This document shows positions 39,401-50,450 of a DNA stretch of 64,000 nt, one piece after another. Position numbers and translations under genes: made by a program. The notes below the pieces were generated by a model that searched no databases, was not told the DNA's origin, and saw only the letters and a program-made list of their open reading frames with translations. Positions within the stretch are counted from its first letter, which is position 1. Every line of letters begins with the position of its first letter. Origin of the DNA: Parus major (Eukaryota; Chordata; Aves; Passeriformes; Paridae). Where the stretch lies: NCBI RefSeq assembly GCF_001522545.3, contig NC_031770.1, positions 8,410,044-8,474,043 of the forward strand, given 5' to 3'.

Positions 39401-42400
39401 CTTGGAGGCAGCACTTGCAAATTCCTGGTTCATGCTCTTATTTAGGCCACAGTTCCTGTGTACCTGGCCCATCCCCTAAAAAGCTCTTTATGCCAGGTCT
39501 GTTGTGAAGTTGGTCAAGGTAGCCTTATTCCCTCAGTGTCTTCCTCTCCTCCCTGGGGAGAATATTCCTGTAGCAAACCACAGCTGCAGTGAATAACACC
39601 AAAGAGTCTTTGGAGTGGAGGTTGATGTTTATTTTAAGAAAGAACACCTCCTCTTTATGATTTCAGGCTCTGGCACAGCTGGGAATGCTATGGCCAGTTG
39701 AGAAACCAGAAAAGCTGGACTGCTGGGGCAGACATATCCATGAATAAATGCTTGTGCCTTCTCATGTCTTCTACTGCTTCTATTTCATGTAAGAACACAG
39801 ATGGGGACCAGCACACTATTAACAATGCTGTCTGCAGGGAAACTCAGCTGCAAAAGGAAATACTTAAGGAAAAGTACTGGGTTTCAGTTCTGAGGGACTA
39901 ATTTGAAAATTGTCTGTATTCACAAAAGGTGACAAGTTTTGAGAGGATTCTCTGAGCTGATTTTTTTCTGTCTGCTGAATTTGACAGTGTCTGGCTCTGA
40001 GGGAAGCTCATTCTCCAACAGAATGGCCGGTGTTTGAAGGTTAAGTCTTGCTCTAATCATCTAGAGGTGAAGATGGCATTAGAACCTAAAATTGCAGGCC
40101 TTACACACTGACCAAAATATTGGTTAGCATTGAATGCTGCTACTCCAGGAAGTTTTGACATCCAGATAAACAGACTTTGATTCCTGCCAGTCTTCTTCAT
40201 TTCTGAATGGGAATATTCTGTTCTTTGTACATCTGGACACAAGGGTTCTTGGTGTACAGGCAGATCAGAGTTTCTGAGTCTGAAATTGTCCAGACAACAC
40301 CTTCCTTGGCTGTAGGGAGAGTCTAGCACAAGGGGTCATGTGGGAGGCTCTTAAGTGCTGCTGTGCTATAAATGAGAATAATTTAGAGGCAGAGACATTG
40401 ATGTTTGACACAAGTTAATCTTTTTCTGTTTCTCTACTTCATATTTGTTGATGTTTCAAGTCTGATATCAAATATTTTGAAAGAAGACCTGAGATTTCTC
40501 CAGTATTAACTGTGCAAGGAGAAGCCTATCCTATAAAAAGACTTTATCTTTTTATTAAAAAATGCACTAAGTCGTGGGAAAATACTCAAAATGAGGAATG
40601 ATCTGATAAAAAACATGAGAGGCTTGGCTTTGGCTTGTATGAACTTTTCTAAAAGAGAAAGGGATGTGTTTGTATATTTCTTATCAAGCAGCTCCAGATT
40701 TATTTATATCAATCATTCCTCTAACATGACATGTGAAATTAGCATTATGATTTAACTTTACAGCAACAAGCAACATCACTTTTGATCTTGTCTAGATGGA
40801 GGGAACATTTTTTTAAAAGTGCTTTGCAATAAATGGGAGTACTGGCTGCTCTTTAACAACACAGAGTGTAGTTTTTGGTTCATCTGGATTTAGGAGCACA
40901 ATTTTTTATGGAAGCCAAAGGAAAGTTTTTCAAAACTTCCCTAGTCATATTCAAAAACCTATCCCCAGAGCAGGATGATATAATATGTTGCAGTCTTTGA
41001 CACAGTGCAGCCTTTGAGGTTTTTCTTCAATTTTCTGACCTCAGATCAACTTCCCATCTTAAACATGCAGTAAACACTTGAATTTCATTAATTCCAAAAG
41101 GCAAACGTATCTAAGTTGAAATCACTGCTATTTATTTGAATTTTTGTGTGTGTTTGCTTGATTCTCTGACAAGCTTTTTAGCCTCTTTATTGATGTGCTG
41201 AGCTAATTCCTTATGTGCCTGTATAGGGGACTAGGGGTGAGCTGGGGTCTCAGCATCTGCAACTGGAAGTCTAGCCAGTGGATTGGAGGCAGCAAGAGCT
41301 GATTGGCCATTTTTAGGGGTGTTTTAGTCAAAATCAAGACATACAAGTTCATGGATAATGCTTACAAATAAACTTCAACTGTTCAACAGTTCCATAAGCT
41401 TCTGGGTGTGACCCAATGTTCCTGTGGTGATCTCCATTTTCCGCATAATCCCAAATTAATGGTGGGATGAAGGATCAAAAATTTAAAAAAACCACCAAAA
41501 ACTGAAGTGATAAGGCCCATACTTTGTGTACTGTACATAGAAGGATACCAGAATTTGTCAATTTTAAATTAAGTCCTCTGTTAACTTGCCTGTAGAAAAG
41601 ATTTTATGCGTTATCAGATGGCAAAAGCACATGAAATAAAACCTGATTATCTTGTTCTTTCTCCTTTCCTCTGAATGTCTTCTCTTTCAATTAAAAAACC
41701 TCATCTTCATGCTAAATTTTTAGAAAAAACCCTTTCAAGTGAGACTGCCTTTCTCTAACCATCTGCAGTACTCATGTCCACCAAATGCCAGCCACAGTGT
41801 CCCAAAGAACTGACATGGCATTTCCTAGGGAAAAAGCACAAACAGGGAAATGAAGCCTCAGCTGTTTCTCTTGCTTCCCTGGCCAACAGGAAAAGTCCTG
41901 TAAATCAGTTCTGATCACTCTTCTGAGTCAGTAAAACACAATTTGGCACACAGCTCCCTAACGTTTATGGGGAGGGTTTTCTGATGACATGACATATAGA
42001 AGATGGTGTCTTGCATGTGTTTTTCCTTTCTCCCCTTCCTCACTGACTGCTGGGTCACTGTTGTCTGTTGAATATACACAGCGTGTGCACTATTGAATTC
42101 ACACTTCCTTGGCAAAGGCACCTCATACAGAAAGCTCACTCCATAAATAACCTAGGCTGTGTGTTTATTCTGCTCTGAAATGCTGTAAAAAATAAAAGGC
42201 TACCTATCAAAGTTGTTTGTCTAATAATGGAGGAAGGGGATGATATTGTAAACACTGTCCAAATGAATTGTAGTAACCAGAATAAATGGTGGTTGCTGTT
42301 ACTGAGCGCTGAAACTGAATTCAGGCCTTTCTAAATACATCACATGTGACTTTAATCCATTCCAGAGCCCAGGTTTCTTCCAGGCTTGGAAATTTGATGC

Positions 42401-43345
42401 TCTGAGGTGCTAAGCCCCCTCTATAGCTATAGAAATCAATAGGGCAGCAGCCTGCTCAGCACTCCAGAAAGGTGATCAGTCTGTTGAGAGTCCAGTCCTC
42501 CAGTCCTGATCCTGCACAGTGTTCCTATCCACACTTAATTTTGGGCAAGGATATATCACCTTTTGCAGAAAGACCACTCACTTGTCTAAGTCAGCAGGTA
42601 CATAGGGTTTACAACATCGTGGCCTTCATCTGGGATCACTTTTCACATTGCTTGTTTCAAGTGCACACTCCTTGTTCAGCTCTGCTTGAATAAGGACCCA
42701 TTTCTCTTCCTAAAATCAGTGGTTTATCTCCTTTTGGTGGACAAAGATTAAAAGTGCAGAACTTGTTGATAGTAAATGGTGCCTAGGGCTTGAAAACATG
42801 TGTTTACAATGTGTACAAGAGACTGTAGAGGATGTTAAACTATAAGCAGCCCAAACTGATTTGATGTGCAAATTTAACCCAAGGGGTGCAGAAACTGCAG
42901 GGTGTGGAACAGGTGGGGAAATAACACAGCAAAACAAAAATGTTCTCAGCCATCAATATTTGTTGCCTGGCTGGGGGGGGGAATCCTGCTTCAAACAGCC
43001 CTTTAGATGCCACCACTTCAGGGCCTGGAAAGGAGTTTTTTTCAGGTGACATTCAAACCTTTAATAGCAGGCAGTCGGTTTTGACAATAATCATTTTCTC
43101 TCATGGCAGCCCAGCAACCTTGACACTCACTTACCTGTCCCCAGCAGCCTGGGCAGAGCAGTAACCTAATCCTATGAGTTTTAGGGCTTTGGGGGGCAGA
43201 AGCAGTGCCTGCAGGTCTCTCCAGCCCATCCATAATTATATAGCTGGCAGAGGAGTGCCTCAGGTTGCACATTAGGCCCTTGCTGAGATTAGTAATTATA
43301 ATATCAGTTTTCTCCAAATAGGTCTGACAGAATGGCACTGCTAGC
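36420..43345. other. Non-coding, no gene seen
   Basis: Mostly AT-rich and plain. About 37850-38110 is high-complexity sequence with a CACATGTG E-box near 38020 and is a possible conserved block. A strong splice-donor-like sequence on the minus strand (ACAG/GTAAGTGAG, GT at 43133-43134) has no convincing paired exon. A 145-codon frame at 39008-39445 has no domain. Confidence 0.5.
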
Positions 43346-43650
43346 AGAGGTGACTCAAAGTTTAGTAAGTCTTAGGGAAAGTTTACTGTCTCCTGCTGTT
43401 TTCTGTCCCACAAATTTGGCCTTTCTAATAACCAGCACCAGCCACAAACAGTAGGAATCCTTTTCAATCACTATTAGCAACACTTCATTTCTGTCATATT
43501 TGACCCCTGGCAAGCTGCAGCCCAGCAAAGAGCATTCCCTGCAGAAAGCAACCAGACATCCAGGATTTACTCTGTGACAAATGACATTTTTAAAGGCCCT
43601 TAAAAAACACTGAGACAAATTCACAGCAGGAATCTGGAAAGCCCTTTACC
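43346..43650. repeat. Unassigned dispersed repeat, copy 1
   Basis: This ~300-bp sequence recurs in the same orientation at 46993-47332. The shared order runs AGAGGTGACTCAAAGTTTA, AAAGTTTACTGTCTCC, GGAATCCTTTTCAATCAC, ATTAGCAACACTT, AAAGAGCATTCC, GGATTTACT, CACAGC and GAAAGCCCT. Identity by eye is about three-quarters or a little more and was not computed. Copy 1 has TpG or CpA where copy 2 has CpG at several aligned sites, as expected if copy 1 lost methylated CpGs. On the minus strand a short open segment (EVLLIVIEKDSY) parallels one in copy 2, but no family was recognised. It could be an old SINE, LTR or DNA-transposon fragment, or a local segmental duplication. Confidence 0.75.
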
Positions 43651-44581
43651 AACCTCCAAATGAGATAAGGGATAGCATAGCTCTTACTCAGTAGCATCCC
43701 ATCTTTAGCTATTTCTTCTGTGTGACTTCATCTTTGCTGGAACCTCCAGTAGGAAACTGCTGCTCCCCTTCAGTGTCTTAAAAGCATGATAAGGTTATTT
43801 ATGTTATATACAGAGAACTTTCCTAACACAAAGATGCCTTTCACCTAGATGTTTTCACTTGCAATTCTTTCTGAGTAGTTCAGCAACCCTGTTTTCACTA
43901 GGGAAAAAGAGAGGCCCAAGGAGGTTGTTACAGCCACTAATTCAAGTTCTAGTCTATGCCTTAACTTTAAAATAATTTTTTCAGTTCATCAGAAAACTAA
44001 ATCTTAATTAAAATTTTGTTGCACCCAAGAAAGAAGTCATAGAGGGATTATTTTTTTTTTTTATATTTAGTTTCTTGTCAAGACAGTCATACATATGAGA
44101 CTAGGTTTCTGACACCAGCATCTAGGTAATTCACTTTTTTATGGATCTAAAATGAGTGCACCTGGAAGAGGCAATCAGAGGGAGAAGAGAGCAGAATAAC
44201 TCTGTCTGGATACAGGAACAGAATAAATAGGAAATGTGCTCACTTCTCCTCTTTAGACACTGCCAGCCTGTAATTTTCAGCTAGATCTTGGATGCTCAGT
44301 GAGATTCTGCAGGATAAAGATGAGGCTGTAGTAGTCTAAGTGTAATGAATATACTAAAAAGTCAGGAGAAAATGTGATAAAACAGATAGTGCAGGGGTTT
44401 TGATGCCACAGCTTCTTAATTGCTCTTCTCAGCCGTTCCTCCTTCTTTATTTAATTTTGTTTTCATCTCATTTCATTTTCTGTGTTTTTCAGAGAGGGAA
44501 AAAACAGGAAAACATCTTGGCCAATGGTTTACAGCTGTTCTGATCCAGGGTCACTGATGTTCTCCTGTTCTCCTGCCCTGT
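43651..44581. other. Non-coding, no gene seen
   Basis: AT-rich sequence that becomes GC-richer after about 44480. A T12 run lies at 44051-44062. No recognised elements. Confidence 0.6.
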
Positions 44582-44633
44582 CCTGGGGGACAGAGAGTGG
44601 CCTGGGGACAGAGAGTGGCCTGGGGACAGAGAG
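44582..44633. repeat. 18-bp minisatellite, about 2.8 copies
   Basis: The unit CCTGGGGACAGAGAGTGG is repeated, with an extra G in the first copy (44582-44600, 44601-44618, then partial to about 44633). It lies in a GC-richer stretch. The plus-strand frame reads it as LGTESG repeats, but the frame has no other protein-like feature. Confidence 0.9.
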
Positions 44634-45494
44634 CTACCAGGATGTGGCAGGCCCTGCCTTGACCCAGAGAGCTGCATTGTTTGCGTTTTCACGGTCATTT
44701 TCTGCAATGCTCCAGTTGAAATTTGGACACATTCTGGAGGGTGTGTTGGAGCTGCACCTCAGCCTCTGCCCACAGGCCTGTTGTCTCCATGACCTGGGAG
44801 TCTCCCTGGAAGCCAGGGTGAGGGCTGCTCTCTCCAGTCACGAATATATGCCCAGTGCTTTGTTGTTTTAGGGACTTGGGAGGTGCTTTGCTCGGTGCCA
44901 GGACTCCTAGAGCAAGCTGGGAGGTGTGTTGGTGCCAGGAGACAGGAGGGAGGACTATGAACCCACTGAAGTAGTGCCACGCTTTTTGATCAAGGGTAAA
45001 GCACGTGCTTTCCTTGCACAGCGCCTTGCACTCATACCTGCACACACAAAATGAGAGTTTCACCACAGTTTCTGGTCTTCTGTGTTCTGTCCTGTTCCCA
45101 TCTTCCTTGGCAACCCAGGTGTTTGCACATTCCACTGCCAGTCACCCAGCCAGCATCCTTGGGTAGGGAGAACAGGCTGGGTGTGCTCACCTGCAGCACA
45201 GCATGGCTGAAGGCTGGATGCCTGCTCAGCTGTGGGATGGACCTTACCAGAGACTGGGATTAGGTGCATGAATACCTGCAAGGTGCAAGAGTTGTATTTC
45301 TCAGCCATTGATATAATGATAAGTGCATGTTAAAAGGTTGCATGAAATGATTATCACTTGTAGTGGGTACCTGTGAGAGAATAGGGGAGGAAACAAACAA
45401 CCAAACTTGGAGAATTGCTGTGTCTTTACAGGCCTGGAAGTGAGCAGTCTCTAGAGCCTTTGATCCACAATGTTTGGCATTTTGCTGAGGACTA
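44634..45494. other. GC-richer non-coding stretch
   Basis: Higher GC than the neighbours, with overlapping open frames on both strands (up to about 146 codons). Such frames are common where stops are depleted by GC. No domain, exon structure or repeat is recognised. Confidence 0.5.
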
Positions 45495-45548
45495 AGCTAG
45501 ACTGATCAAAAAAGAGCTAGACTGATCAAAAAGACTAAGTTAGACTGT
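45495..45548. repeat. Tandem duplication of a ~20-bp unit
   Basis: AGCTAGACTGATCAAAAA occurs twice head to tail (from 45495 and from 45515). A degenerate third copy (AAGTTAGACTGTGATGA) follows. It is probably a replication-slippage product. Confidence 0.85.
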
Positions 45549-45666
45549 GATGAGGGACCAACTACTACGTGCATTGTGCTCTGTGAGATGGTCTTCTAGA
45601 CTTTGATATGCTCATAATATACAGAGAGTAGCTTAAGAAGCACCAGCCTTGTTGCTGGGATTACAT

Positions 45667-45702
45667 TGAATTGAAATTCAATTCAGTATATGTTGAATTG
45701 AA
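45667..45702. repeat. Short palindrome plus extra arm copy
   Basis: TGAATTGAA, then a single A, then TTCAATTCA form a perfect 9-bp inverted repeat (45667-45685). A further TTGAATTGAA copy lies at 45693-45702. Confidence 0.8.
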
Positions 45703-46992
45703 AGTATTTTCCAGTGATCAAAATATCCTTTAAGAGTAAGTACATTTAAGTTTTGACTCATCTTCTCCCTTATGCTTCCTCTCAAGGCATACTGACTGAG
45801 TAAAAATAGCAGAGGAGAGCTGAAATCCCCTCAGAGGCCAGTGGGGTCCATGGTTGGTGCTAGGTTAGATCAGTCAAGAGTACCTGAATGAAACAAACAG
45901 TGTTGAGCATCTGGAACAAAGTGTGTGGCCTCCTACTGCCCCCACTCCACACCCTGCTCTTCCCACCTCAGAGGCTCCAGGCTGATACATTTATTTAAAC
46001 AGCAGAAATTGTGCTATTGGGCAACCACCTTGGCTGGGGCAACCACCAGCCCAGGCCAAGCATCCCATGATTGTGTTTTGTCAGGCTGTTTTTCAGCTGG
46101 CTGGAGCTCTTCAGCTGTGCAGCACTACAAGCTCTCTGCTTGGGGTCAGTGGGGAGGGACACATGAGGTGTGGGGGACACCCCAACACATCATCACCCCA
46201 GCTAGTGCCTGCCCTTATAGTGCTCAAGTAGCTGAAGTCCACTTGCAGAAAAGATGGGTTTTCCTCAGTTACTTCTTATTTATTCTCCCCCTTAATGCCA
46301 TTAATTGATTTTCTTTCACTGTGGCCAAGGACCTGGATTTCCAGGTTCTGTCTGAGCCTAAAGGTACAGGATACTTCTAAAGACTCAATGCAGTTAGTGA
46401 CAAAGCCCAGATAAAATTTCATCCACTGCTGAAAATTTACAGTGGAACCGTGCTGATTCTGCAGGGTGTGAGGCAGGAAAGACATCAAAAAAAGTCCAGT
46501 ACTGCTGAGGAGAGGTATGTCCTGTGCTTAATGCACAGAATAGGAATTCAGGAGTCAGAAGCCAGATTTATGATTTCTCAAATTCCCTGCCTTAGCCTTG
46601 CTGCCTGCCTTTAGCATTGCTATCTGAACAAAGATTCTGTGCGCCCGTGCAAAGCTGAATTTCCTTAAAAAGCCAAAATGCCTGACACAACCAAGCAGTG
46701 CTCCTGAAGTTGCCATCAATATGAAGTACCCCAGTTAAAGAGGATGGCTGACCACTTACCCTTGAGTAGAACTTTGTTTCTTGATCTAACCCACAATGCA
46801 GAAGTATTTTGGGCTTGTTGACTTGCTGCTGTTTTCTAATGCTCATTGTCATGGTTCATTTCTTTTTTGTGTGTTGCCCTTGTGTGAAAATCTGCATCTT
46901 TACGTTTCCAGCGGCAGTCTGGTCCAGACTGAGTTAATACAAAGCTCTGCAGAGAAACAATGAGGCAGGCTGGTATTAAAAGGAAGGGAAGA
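45703..46992. other. Non-coding, no gene seen
   Basis: Includes a GC-richer patch at about 45920-46200 with short C-rich tandem motifs. No recognised genes or elements. Confidence 0.55.
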
Positions 46993-47332
46993 AGAGGTGA
47001 CTCAAAGTTTAGGGAGTCATAGAGAAAGTTTGCTGTCTCCCGTTGCTCTCCGTTCGACAGAGTTGGCCCATCTAAAACCAACACTGGCCAGCAGCAGTGG
47101 GAATCCTTTTCAATCACCATTAGCAACACTTTTATTTCCATCATACTTGACCACAGCAGGCTGCATCCCAGTGAAGAGCATTCCTTTCAGAAAGCCAGCA
47201 GACATTCAAGTGCAGCGGATTTACTGTGTGAAAACGGCATTTTTAGGGGCTTCTGAAAATGTTTAAATGAATGCTCTTTTTTTTTATTCTTTCTCACAGC
47301 TTGATTCTCAGCTTAGAAAGCCCTTCTTGCTA
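46993..47332. repeat. Unassigned dispersed repeat, copy 2
   Basis: Second copy of the sequence at 43346-43650, in the same orientation and about 3.65 kb downstream. It keeps CpGs (near 47041, 47050, 47054, 47217 and 47235) that copy 1 mostly shows as TpG, CpA or other changes. It also carries a short insertion before GCGGATTTACT and a T-rich insertion near 47277-47290. A one-base indel relative to copy 1 shifts the shared minus-strand reading frame, so no common coding frame spans the full length. Similarity ends sharply on the left at the AGAGGTGACTCAAAG motif and fades on the right near GAAAGCCCTTC. Confidence 0.75.
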
Positions 47333-50162
47333 AACAATTTTAGAGTTTCCTACAGGAGCTTAGAAGTTAGGTCAACGTTCACAATATAAATGTTCAGTTG
47401 CTGCTGTGAAATTACACATTTCTTAAGGCCTCTATATTGTTAAAACAAATGTTTGTAGCTATTTTGTTCAGGGTGAATGAATTGGCGTTAGCCATGCATA
47501 TTTTCACGACGACAAAAGAATTCTGCAGTCTTTTAATTTCGATGAAGCTCCACAGTGATGTTTGCAAGGATTTCTTGCTCTGACTAGCAGGAAAGCTTTC
47601 CATAACACAGCCCTATGCAAGCTGAAAGGAGCCAAAAAGAAAAATCTCCCCCCAGTTTGGCCCTATTCCTAAAACTTTCCATATCTTGTTAAGCAGGAGA
47701 CTGGTTTCAGGGCAGAGGGAGCCAGTGGAGGGACATAAAGTGAAAGCTTATTTGTTGGAGAGAACTAATAAGAATAAAGTCAGTCCCCGTTACCAATCAT
47801 AGCTAAAGCAGAGTTACAAGGAGCTGGATAAATTCAACTTGTAGTGCAGTGGAGCTCACTCCCTCACTCCCCAGACTTCCCTTCACTCCCCAGACCATAT
47901 TAAAGTGGCTCTGGGTTTGTTCCTTTCCTGTGTAGAAATGCCTGGGCTCATGCCAGTTCTGGCTGGAATCAAAGGGAATCTCTCTTCTGCAGTGAATTAT
48001 GTGACAGGCAATTATGTGCAAATAACTATAAAAGTATGGGTTTTGTCAAGTTCCCGTAAAGTCCCTATTTATGTTCACAAACTTTTACTGTCTTCTTCCC
48101 TGAAGCTGAAGATTTCAGGAGCAGCTTGTGAACTTTGTGCCCCTCATAATTTATTTTTTCCTGGTCCCACTTTTAGGGGAATGGGCTGGCCCTATGATGG
48201 GATTTTCACGCTCTGACTGCACATACCTCACCCTATACAACCTGCAATTGTGTTCCAGGTTAATCCCACATCCCTAGTCAACAAATGACAAAACAAAAAG
48301 ACAACCTTTTAGAATTACCAGGGAGAAATTATCATATTTAGGCAGTTTTTCAGCCCACCTATAGGATGAATCATCTCCTGAAGTGACTGTAGCTTGTTGT
48401 AAATTATGCAGGCAGGGTGAATCATCTTCTAACTAAGAAGCCACCAGTAAAATCAGGGTCATTCCAGGCCTGGGGTGTTCCTGCCTAAAGCTCTTCTGGG
48501 CCTTCAAAGCAATGGGTAGAAATTTGGTTTGTATTAAAGTGAAAACATAATGCAAAATGCAGTCTGAAAACCATGTGCTGTGGAACAGTTTGACATACTT
48601 CTGCTGTTCTCAGGGAATAAGTGTGGCAATGCTTTGGGAGTTGCGAACATAATTTGAATATTGGGCTTTTTAATTGATCCCAGTCCCGATGAAGACAGGC
48701 TTGACATTACATACTGTATGATCACTGGCACAGCAGGAGCAGCTAGGCAGAGGGGATTGAGTGGTGTGTTAATGAAAGACCTAATGGAAATTAAAGATAA
48801 AATGGTGCCTCCAGGAAATTATGCTCCCCCACACATGTGGTGTGTTCTTTCTTATACCAAGAATATAGGGAATATTTAATGAACTGGATCTTAAGTCAGT
48901 ATAGTGCACTTCCCACTGAAACTATGTGGTCTCCTTTAAATACAATACTCTGCTTTTGATGGGCAAGCAAATTGGTTTCTTTTGTTTTGTTTTGTGTTGC
49001 TGACATTAGCCAAGAGCTTACATTTTCAATTTCCTACAGTAAATTGTGCTTGTCCACTTTTGAAGGGTACAGAACAAAGGTGCATATATGTGTATGTCAA
49101 GGGCTGCTCTGTGGAAGATGGAGTTCAACAGTGCAGGTTCTGCTGCTTTTAAACTAGATAGAGGTGAATATTTACCTGACTCCAGTTGGTTTTTGTCTAG
49201 AAATCACTGCCCTACCTAGGGTTCTCATGTCCTTGTGCACTCCTAAATTATAATAATATTCAGTTAAAAGGTATTTGGGCTGCAATACAGTATTTAAATG
49301 ACTGACTCATTCAAGTGCACTACAGACTGCAAGTTAGAACTTCATCATAGATTGGCCAATTCAGACTGAAGGTGAAATGTGCTTGAGCGTGAGTTTATCT
49401 TGTTTCTGCCAAGTAAAACCATTTTTGTTTTAATGGTATTTTCCAGTGTAATATCTATTATTAGGAGGTAGGTGGGAAAGTGCGTGTCTCCTGTTTTGGC
49501 AACAAAATCAGTAGCCACTGGGTGCTGAGCTGATTTGAAAATGCAGCCAGTGAAACATTCACAGTGATCAAACTGGAGCTATTGCTGCTATGTCAGCTGC
49601 CAAAGATACATAGTTAGAGACTTCATTCAGGGAGAATGAGGAAAATTCATAGTCCCATGACATTAAACAAAGAGAACAGCCAAGCTCCTTATTATGTATT
49701 TCCTTTTTTCCATTTCTTTGTATGTGTTTTTCTCCTCCTTTACATTTCTCTGTGTCTTAAGGGTTCTTTGTTTAAAAGATTTTGGAGGTGTTGGTAACAA
49801 AAGCAGCTGAACTTGTAGTTTGATCCATCCAACCAGCTCCTCCTGCCACAGACAGCTGTTCTTTCCTTTCAAACCCTCCAAAACCACTCTGACCTAAATG
49901 TTTCATTTTTAAAAAGTGAATCATCAGTCATAACCTTTGTAGTAAGGAGAAGACACTTCTGAACAATAATTGCAAAATTTCCTTGCATTCCTTTCTGAAT
50001 GGTGTCTGCTGCTCTTTGTGTAGCAGCTGTCCTTTTTCAGCACCTACCAGTTCCTCTTACTGTGTCTCTTCTTTTCCATCCTCTCTCAAAGCATGCTGGC
50101 TCTTTGTCCTCCCACTTGTACTGCATTTCCTGACTTTTACCCTTTCCATCTTGTTTCCATAG
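47333..50162. other. Non-coding, possible conserved blocks
   Basis: High-complexity stretches at about 47440-47560 (several CpGs and a TAATTTCGATG motif) and about 48650-48830 (several TAAT/ATTA cores) resemble conserved non-coding sequence. Tandem CACTCCC-type units occur at about 47856-47893. A T/C-rich tract leads up to 50162. No gene is seen. Confidence 0.4.
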
Positions 50163-50450
50163 GCCCTTCCTGGTACCGCTGAAATTAATGGACCTTTTGG
50201 CAATTTCTACGTCTGTAACAAAGCCGGATGCTGTCTAAGCGCTGCTGCACCTGGCCCAGTAGCAAATGTATCAGGTTACCTCTGGAACTCCATCACCCTG
50301 GTGCTCTACAGGAAAACCAGCCCTGGCTTTGTCAGGTTAGCCAGGATGTACATCACTGCTAAAGACGCAGTGGGGATGCACGGAAAATTAAATCAAACTC
50401 CCAAGATGAACTGGAGATTGGCTCCCTCCCAGTTCTGTTCCTTAGGCTGA
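50163..50450 (+). other. Exon-like open segment after splice-acceptor motif, unassigned
   Basis: A pyrimidine-rich run (about 50131-50160) ends in CATAG at 50162. The frame then stays open for 95 codons to a TGA at 50448-50450. The in-frame TAG just upstream coincides with the acceptor itself, so the open frame starts where an exon would. The peptide begins ALPGTAEINGPFGNFYVCNK and has no recognised domain. Six CpGs lie within about 210 bp, well above background. A weak donor (CAG/GTTAGC) lies at about 50335. It could be a terminal exon, an exonised old repeat or chance. No poly(A) signal was found close downstream. Confidence 0.2.

Noticed and set aside
43042..43338. Minus-strand exon using the strong donor ACAG/GTAAGTGAG at about 43133
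   Set aside because: The donor is good, but no convincing acceptor with a protein-like exon was found upstream on that strand.
44482..45135. Overlapping long frames on both strands
   Set aside because: They lie in GC-richer sequence with a minisatellite. Overlapping antisense frames reflect stop-codon depletion rather than genes.
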